Positions 60,649-64,000 of a DNA stretch of 64,000 nt are shown one piece after another. Below the pieces are notes generated by a model. It saw only the letters and a program-made list of their open reading frames with translations. It did no database searches and was not told the DNA's origin. Numbering within the stretch: the stretch's first letter is position 1; every line of letters begins with the position of its first letter. Position numbers and translations under genes: made by a program. Source of the stretch: Streptomyces sp. AC1-42W (GTDB lineage Bacteria > Actinomycetota > Actinomycetes > Streptomycetales > Streptomycetaceae). Where the stretch lies: NCBI RefSeq assembly GCF_003248355.1, contig NZ_QKWY01000001.1, positions 186,001-250,000 of the forward strand, read 5' to 3'.

Positions 60649-60837
60649 GTGGCTGCTTTCCGGTTCACCAAGTCCAGCTACAGCAGTGGAAACGGCGAGT
60701 GTGTCGAGGTGGCGCGCAACGTTCGGGGCGTTGTCGCAGTGCGTGACTCCAAGCAGGTGTGCGGCGGCGTACTGGTGGTCGCTTCCGCTGCGTGGAACAC
60801 TTTTCGGTGTTCGCTGGGGCAGGCAGCCGTCGACTGA
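60649..60837 (+). CDS. DUF397 protein, copy 3
   Basis: A 62-residue protein starting at GTG 60649 with GGGG upstream: FRFTKSSYSSGNGECVEVAR, VAVRDSKQVCGGVLVVAS. From codon 41 on it is almost base-identical to copy 1 (offset 415 bp between starts, 409 bp between the matching DNA). It has an extra Cys compared with copy 1. Confidence 0.88.
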   Translation: MAAFRFTKSSYSSGNGECVEVARNVRGVVAVRDSKQVCGGVLVVASAAWNTFRCSLGQAAVD

Positions 60838-60847
60838 GGGGCCCGTA

Positions 60848-61027
60848 ATGAGCGCGTTCCGGTTCACCAAGTCCAGCTACAGCACCGCAGAGCGGGAGTG
60901 CGTCGAGGTCGCGCGTAACGTGCCCGGTGTCGTCGCCGTTCGGGACTCCAAGCGGTCCGATGGGCCTGTCCTCGTGCTCGGTCCTACCGCGTGGGGCGCG
61001 TTCCAGGGCGCGTTGCGTCGGCCGTAG
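60848..61027 (+). CDS. DUF397 protein, copy 4
   Basis: A 59-residue protein: FRFTKSSYSTAERECVEVAR, VAVRDSKRSDGPVLVLG, TAWGAFQGALRRP. The C-terminus is shortened and basic compared with copy 2. The ATG follows the same GAGGGGCCCGTA leader as copy 2. Confidence 0.88.
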   Translation: MSAFRFTKSSYSTAERECVEVARNVPGVVAVRDSKRSDGPVLVLGPTAWGAFQGALRRP

Positions 61028-61086
61028 CCGTTCGACTCGATGACCACGTGGTGGAGCACGGTCCACGCAGCGGCGATCCGCCCCTC

Positions 61087-61410
61087 CTACAGCACGGCAA
61101 CGCATGACTTCAGGTCGGCGTCCAGGAAGACCAGGTGGGTGCCTTCGGCGGTATCGACACGTCCCAGGGCAACGGGGTCATCTCCCACACGGCGAAGATT
61201 CGGCAACCCCTGTTCGAAGTCCTTGCAGGTGGAGATGCCGTCTTGTGCCATGCACTCAGCCCGCCATGCGTAGATGCCGAGGTAGCGGTGAGCTGATTGC
61301 AGCCCTTCCCACACCTTGAAGGCCGCCCCGGCCCGCAAGGCCAGGGCGGCCTCGTTGGCGGCATCGGTCGCATGTCGTTCGAGAGCCGTGGCCAGCTCTT
61401 CGCGATTCAC
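61087..61410 (-). CDS. Small hypothetical protein
   Basis: A 107-residue protein (VNREELATALERHATDAA...). It is helical at the N-terminus with AALALRAGAAFKVWEGLQSA, then mixed; three Cys are present (AECMAQ, STCKDF, KSCVAVL). No family recognised. GTG 61410 was chosen because the sequence becomes low-quality shadow upstream. It is convergent with the DUF397 array. The amino acid composition is that of a real protein, but there is no clear ribosome site. Confidence 0.55.
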   Translation of the reverse strand: MNREELATALERHATDAANEAALALRAGAAFKVWEGLQSAHRYLGIYAWRAECMAQDGISTCKDFEQGLPNLRRVGDDPVALGRVDTAEGTHLVFLDADLKSCVAVL

Positions 61411-61480
61411 GACGTGCAGTATGGCGCGCCCGGCCAAGACGGAGCGAGCGAGCCGAGGACGCGGCCTTCGGCCCGAGTGT

Positions 61481-61515
61481 CCCCCTGCGTGGATGTCAGG
61501 GCCGGACGCAGGGGG
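61481..61515 (-). terminator. Terminator after the monooxygenase gene
   Basis: Perfect CCCCCTGCGT/ACGCAGGGGG stem with 15-nt loop, 38 bp beyond the stop of the leftward monooxygenase gene. Confidence 0.7.
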
Positions 61516-61553
61516 AATGCGGAGGTTTGTGGATTTCTGCCGTGCTGTGGGGT

Positions 61554-61841
61554 TCAGGCCGGGATCAAGCGGTGGATTTTTATTGGTTCGGCGAGGATTC
61601 GGTCGAGGACTTCGCTCGCGTGGTGGAAGTGGGGCGTGGTGAAGTGTTCCGCCAGGGCCTGGGGGCTCGTCCACTGTTCGACGATCACCATGCGGGCGCC
61701 GTCGTTGGGGTCGGCGTAGGGGCGGTAGGCGAGGCAGCCGGGCTCGTCCAGGGAGGGTTCGATCATCGCTTCCAGGGCGGTGCGGAGCCGGTCCTCCTGG
61801 CCGGGGGCGGCCAGGCACTCGGCGACGACGGTGAGGGGCAT
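61554..61841 (-). CDS. Antibiotic biosynthesis monooxygenase (ABM)-type protein
   Basis: A 95-residue ferredoxin-like dimeric alpha-beta barrel protein: LTVVAECLAAPGQEDRLRTAL, PGCLAYRPYADPND, MVIVEQWTSPQALAEHFTTPHF. The family includes YgiN-like quinol monooxygenases and polyketide-modifying enzymes. It begins 24 bp after the aldo/keto reductase gene on the same strand, so the two are probably co-transcribed in redox or quinone metabolism. Confidence 0.92.
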   Translation of the reverse strand: MPLTVVAECLAAPGQEDRLRTALEAMIEPSLDEPGCLAYRPYADPNDGARMVIVEQWTSPQALAEHFTTPHFHHASEVLDRILAEPIKIHRLIPA

Positions 61842-61865
61842 GGGTTCTCCTGAGAGGTGAGGCGG

Positions 61866-62921
61866 TCAGTGGCGGGCCGGGCCCGTGCCGGCGCCGGAGG
61901 TGGTGATGGCGGTCGCGATCTCCGCCAGGTCGGCCGCGTCCAGCCGCACCGAGCCGGCGCCGATCCAGCCGTCGACCTGGCCGGGCTTGCGGGCGCCGAC
62001 GATCGCGCCGGTGATGCCGGGCCAGGCGAGGACCCAGGCGAGGGCGATCTCCGCGACGGTGGCGCCGTGCCGCTGGGCGACGGGGCGGAGCGCGTCCACG
62101 AGCCGGAGGTTGGCCGGCAGTCCGGTGGTGAAGTCACTGTGCCCGGCCCGCCAGTCGTCGGCCGGCAGCGCGGCGGCCCGCTCGGCGGAGAACGCGCCGG
62201 TCAGCAGCCCGGACTGGAGCGGCGAATACACGATGACGCCCGTGCCGTGGGCGTGTGCCCAGGCGATCTCGTCGGCGGCGGAACGCCGGATCGCCGAGAA
62301 CGGCGGCTGCACGACGTCGACGTGGCTGATCCGCTCCGCGGCGGCCAGCTGCTCCGGCGAGTGGTTGGACAGGCCGATGGCCCGCACCTTGCCCTCGGCC
62401 TTGAGGTCGGCCATGACCTGCCAGTACTCCTCCAGCGGGGTGGCGTTCGCGGAGACGGGCCCGTTGCCCTCGCCCACGTACTCCAGGGACTCGCCGGTGT
62501 CCGGCCAGTGCACCTGGTACAGGTCGATCCGCTCGACACCCAGCCGGCGCAGCGAGTCCTCGATCTCCCGCCGCACACTGTCCGGCCGCATGATCCGGCG
62601 GGGCGCGGCCGTCGGGTTGTCCGGGTCCCAGACCAGGCCGGCCTTGGTGAAGAGGTACGGGCGTTCGCTCTCCGGGAGAGGGGCTACGGCCTTGCTGACC
62701 AGCTCCTCGGAGTGGCCCAGGCCGTACACGGCGGCCGTGTCGATCCAGTTGACGCCCGAGTCGATCGCGTGCCGGATGGCGGTCATCGACTCGGCGTCGT
62801 CGGTGGGGCCCCAGCCGAACTGCCAGCCGGAGCCGGACACCGCCCAGGAGCCGAAGCCGAGACGGCTGATCTCCATACCGGTGGTGCCGAGGGGAAGAGC
62901 GGGAAGAGGGGTGCCGGTCAT
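61866..62921 (-). CDS. Aldo/keto reductase
   Basis: A 351-residue (alpha/beta)8 reductase. Catalytic residues are visible in NWIDTAAVYGLGHSEELV (Asp, Tyr), FTKAGLVWD (Lys) and VHWPDTGESLEYV (His region), with the NADPH-binding end GITGAIVGARKPGQVDGW. It reduces carbonyls with NADPH. ATG 62921 has AAGGAG 9 nt upstream. It is divergent from an MmyB-type regulator, with a 9-bp inverted repeat between them. Confidence 0.93.
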   Translation of the reverse strand: MTGTPLPALPLGTTGMEISRLGFGSWAVSGSGWQFGWGPTDDAESMTAIRHAIDSGVNWIDTAAVYGLGHSEELVSKAVAPLPESERPYLFTKAGLVWDPDNPTAAPRRIMRPDSVRREIEDSLRRLGVERIDLYQVHWPDTGESLEYVGEGNGPVSANATPLEEYWQVMADLKAEGKVRAIGLSNHSPEQLAAAERISHVDVVQPPFSAIRRSAADEIAWAHAHGTGVIVYSPLQSGLLTGAFSAERAAALPADDWRAGHSDFTTGLPANLRLVDALRPVAQRHGATVAEIALAWVLAWPGITGAIVGARKPGQVDGWIGAGSVRLDAADLAEIATAITTSGAGTGPARH

Positions 62922-63029
62922 GGTCGAGTGCTCCTTGCGGGAAGGGAGTCGGTGTGGTCGCCGCCGGGTGGAACCCGTTCCGGCGCAACCCACTCTGGGT
63001 ACCCGCGGCCTCCCCGCCCAGTGGCATCC

Positions 63030-63058
63030 CGTGCCTGGGCACGGCATGACCAGGCACG
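63030..63058. promoter_or_regulatory. Operator candidate between reductase and regulator
   Basis: CGTGCCTGG and CCAGGCACG, perfect 9-bp inverted repeat with 11-nt spacer, in the divergent gap. Likely the binding site of the adjacent XRE/MmyB regulator. Confidence 0.65.
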
Positions 63059-63097
63059 GCACGGTCACGCGGCCGGAGCGCCGGGGATACTGGCCCC

Positions 63098-63982
63098 ATG
63101 GCACTGGACAGGCGTGCGGAGTTGGGCGAATTCCTGCGGTCCCGGCGAGCCCGGCTCAGCCCTGCGGAGGCCGGACTTCCGGATTACGGCGGTCGGCGCC
63201 GGGTCCCCGGACTCCGCAGGGAGGAGCTGGCCCGGCTGGCCGGAGTGAGCGTGGACCACTACGTCCGCCTGGAGCAGGGGCGCACCCTGCACTTCTCCGA
63301 GGCGGTGCTCGACGCCGTCGCCCGCGCCCTGCGCCTGAGCGAGGTGGAGCGCGGGCATCTGTACCGGCTGGCCCGGCCGTGGTCGGACCCGGACCGGCCG
63401 GGGCAGGAGCCGGGGGCCCAGCGGGTGCGGCCGGGGCTGCGCCGGCTGCTGGACTCGGCGGCCGACGTGCCCGCGTACATCGTCGGGCGCAATGTGGACG
63501 TGCTGGCGTGGAACGGGCTCGCGGCGGCGCTGATCACCGACTTCGGGGCCCTGCCGCCCCGGCAGCGGAACCTCGCCCGGCTGGTGTTCCTGGACGAGGG
63601 GACGCGCAGCCTGTACGCGGACTGGCGGGTCAAGGCCGGAGATGTGGCCGCTTATCTCCGGCTGGACGCCGGACGCCATCCGGGCGACCCGCGCACCGCG
63701 GAGCTGATCGAGGAACTGTCGGCCGCCGGACCGGAGTTCCGGGAGCTGTGGGCGGAGCACCGGCTCAAGGACAAGACCCACGGGCGGTATCGCTACCGGC
63801 ACCCGGTGGTCGGCGAACTGGACCTCGGCTTCGAGACCCTGCGCCTCCCCGACGACCCGGACCAGGCGCTCGTCGCGCACACGGTGGAGGAGGGCTCCCC
63901 GTCGGAGACGGCGCTGCGGCTGCTGGCCGCGTGGACCCGCGAGAACCTTCCGGCCGGCCGCGCCGCGTCCGGCGGAGGCTGA
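63098..63982 (+). CDS. XRE-family regulator with MmyB-like ligand-binding domain
   Basis: A 294-residue regulator. The HTH (residues 5-80) contains RRRVPGLRREELARLAGVSVDHYVRLEQG, typical of the MmyB group. The C-terminal PAS-like domain (about 105-275, YIVGRNVDVLAWNGLAAAL, NLARLVFLDE, HPVVGELDLGFETLRL) is thought to bind fatty acids or other small hydrophobic ligands. In this group the regulator usually controls the divergent reductase gene. ATG 63098. Confidence 0.93.
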   Translation: MALDRRAELGEFLRSRRARLSPAEAGLPDYGGRRRVPGLRREELARLAGVSVDHYVRLEQGRTLHFSEAVLDAVARALRLSEVERGHLYRLARPWSDPDRPGQEPGAQRVRPGLRRLLDSAADVPAYIVGRNVDVLAWNGLAAALITDFGALPPRQRNLARLVFLDEGTRSLYADWRVKAGDVAAYLRLDAGRHPGDPRTAELIEELSAAGPEFRELWAEHRLKDKTHGRYRYRHPVVGELDLGFETLRLPDDPDQALVAHTVEEGSPSETALRLLAAWTRENLPAGRAASGGG

Positions 63983-64000
63983 GGAGCCCGCACGGGCGGG

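Larger units (their letters stand above)
60361..60851 (+). repeat. Near-identical 82-bp direct repeats in the DUF397 array
   Basis: Bases 60361-60442 and 60770-60851 (offset 409 bp) differ at three positions. They cover the 3' part of copies 1 and 3, the intergenic gap and the start of copies 2 and 4. This indicates duplication of a two-gene unit or later gene conversion. Confidence 0.8.

Noticed and set aside
61060..61110. Remnant of a fifth DUF397 gene (S-Y-S-T-A-T like stretch)
   Set aside because: Only about six residues resemble the family and the DNA match is weak; it also overlaps the end of the leftward small gene.

Overview
The window is a piece of a Streptomyces (or very close actinomycete) chromosome core. 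The evidence is the very high G+C, many GTG starts and 4-bp start/stop overlaps (GTGA, ATGA), perfect Streptomyces-type DnaA boxes and parS sites, and a gene order matching the conserved ppiA-crgA-trpG-pknB-pbpA-rodA-pstP-fhaB-fhaA block found near oriC in actinobacteria. The second half follows the Streptomyces order that ends in two branched-chain keto acid dehydrogenase operons. oriC, dnaA and dnaN are not in the window.

Layout. 1-583: partial XRE regulator and tRNA-Ala. 677-7869: DUF5324 membrane protein, cyclophilin, rhomboid protease, a DnaA-box cluster, crgA, DUF881 protein, small membrane protein, trpG/pabA and two class E sortases. 7870-8950: an AT-richer island with one secreted protein. 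9102-17184 (minus): pknB, pbpA, rodA, pstP, fhaB, fhaA, the Ser/Thr phospho-signalling and cell-wall elongation operon. 17566-22368: tRNA-Leu, parS, MarR/membrane protein pair, DUF2252, J-domain and rhodanese genes. 22367-23682: an intact IS110-family element. 23771-32630: phenylacetate catabolism (paaABCDE, paaN, TetR regulator paaR) around three unrelated genes. 32659-37780: lipoprotein hydrolase, Lrp-type bkdR and bkd operon A. 37841-42966: molybdopterin genes, K+ channel carrying a parS, quinone reductase, proteasome activator. 43060-47359: PadR-controlled ABC exporter. 47446-51658: two more Ser/Thr kinases. 51683-57869: phosphotransferase, flavin-type oxidoreductase, orphan response regulator, bkd operon B. 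58059-61027: a WhiJ/AbaA-like set (HATPase, XRE-DUF5753, four tandem DUF397). 61087-end: small proteins, monooxygenase, aldo/keto reductase, MmyB-type regulator.

The most informative observation is in the IS110 element. Its left non-coding end contains a readable bridge-RNA candidate. A donor-binding loop closed by a perfect 10-bp stem carries an 8-nt guide identical to the right end of the element and an 8-nt guide complementary to its left end. A UUCG-capped target-binding loop lies upstream, and the joined ends would form a -35/-10 promoter placing transcription at the base of the first stem. Other signals are a PaaR-like palindrome repeated in front of paaA, paaN and bkd operon A, each with a perfect DnaA box 20-46 bp away; two perfect parS sites, one inside a coding overlap; and a duplicated pair of DUF397 genes.

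Pathways connect through CoA-thioester metabolism. The paa genes open the phenylacetyl-CoA ring, and the two bkd complexes make branched acyl-CoA starters for fatty acid and polyketide synthesis. The 9-17 kb operon couples kinase signalling to peptidoglycan synthesis at growing tips and septa.
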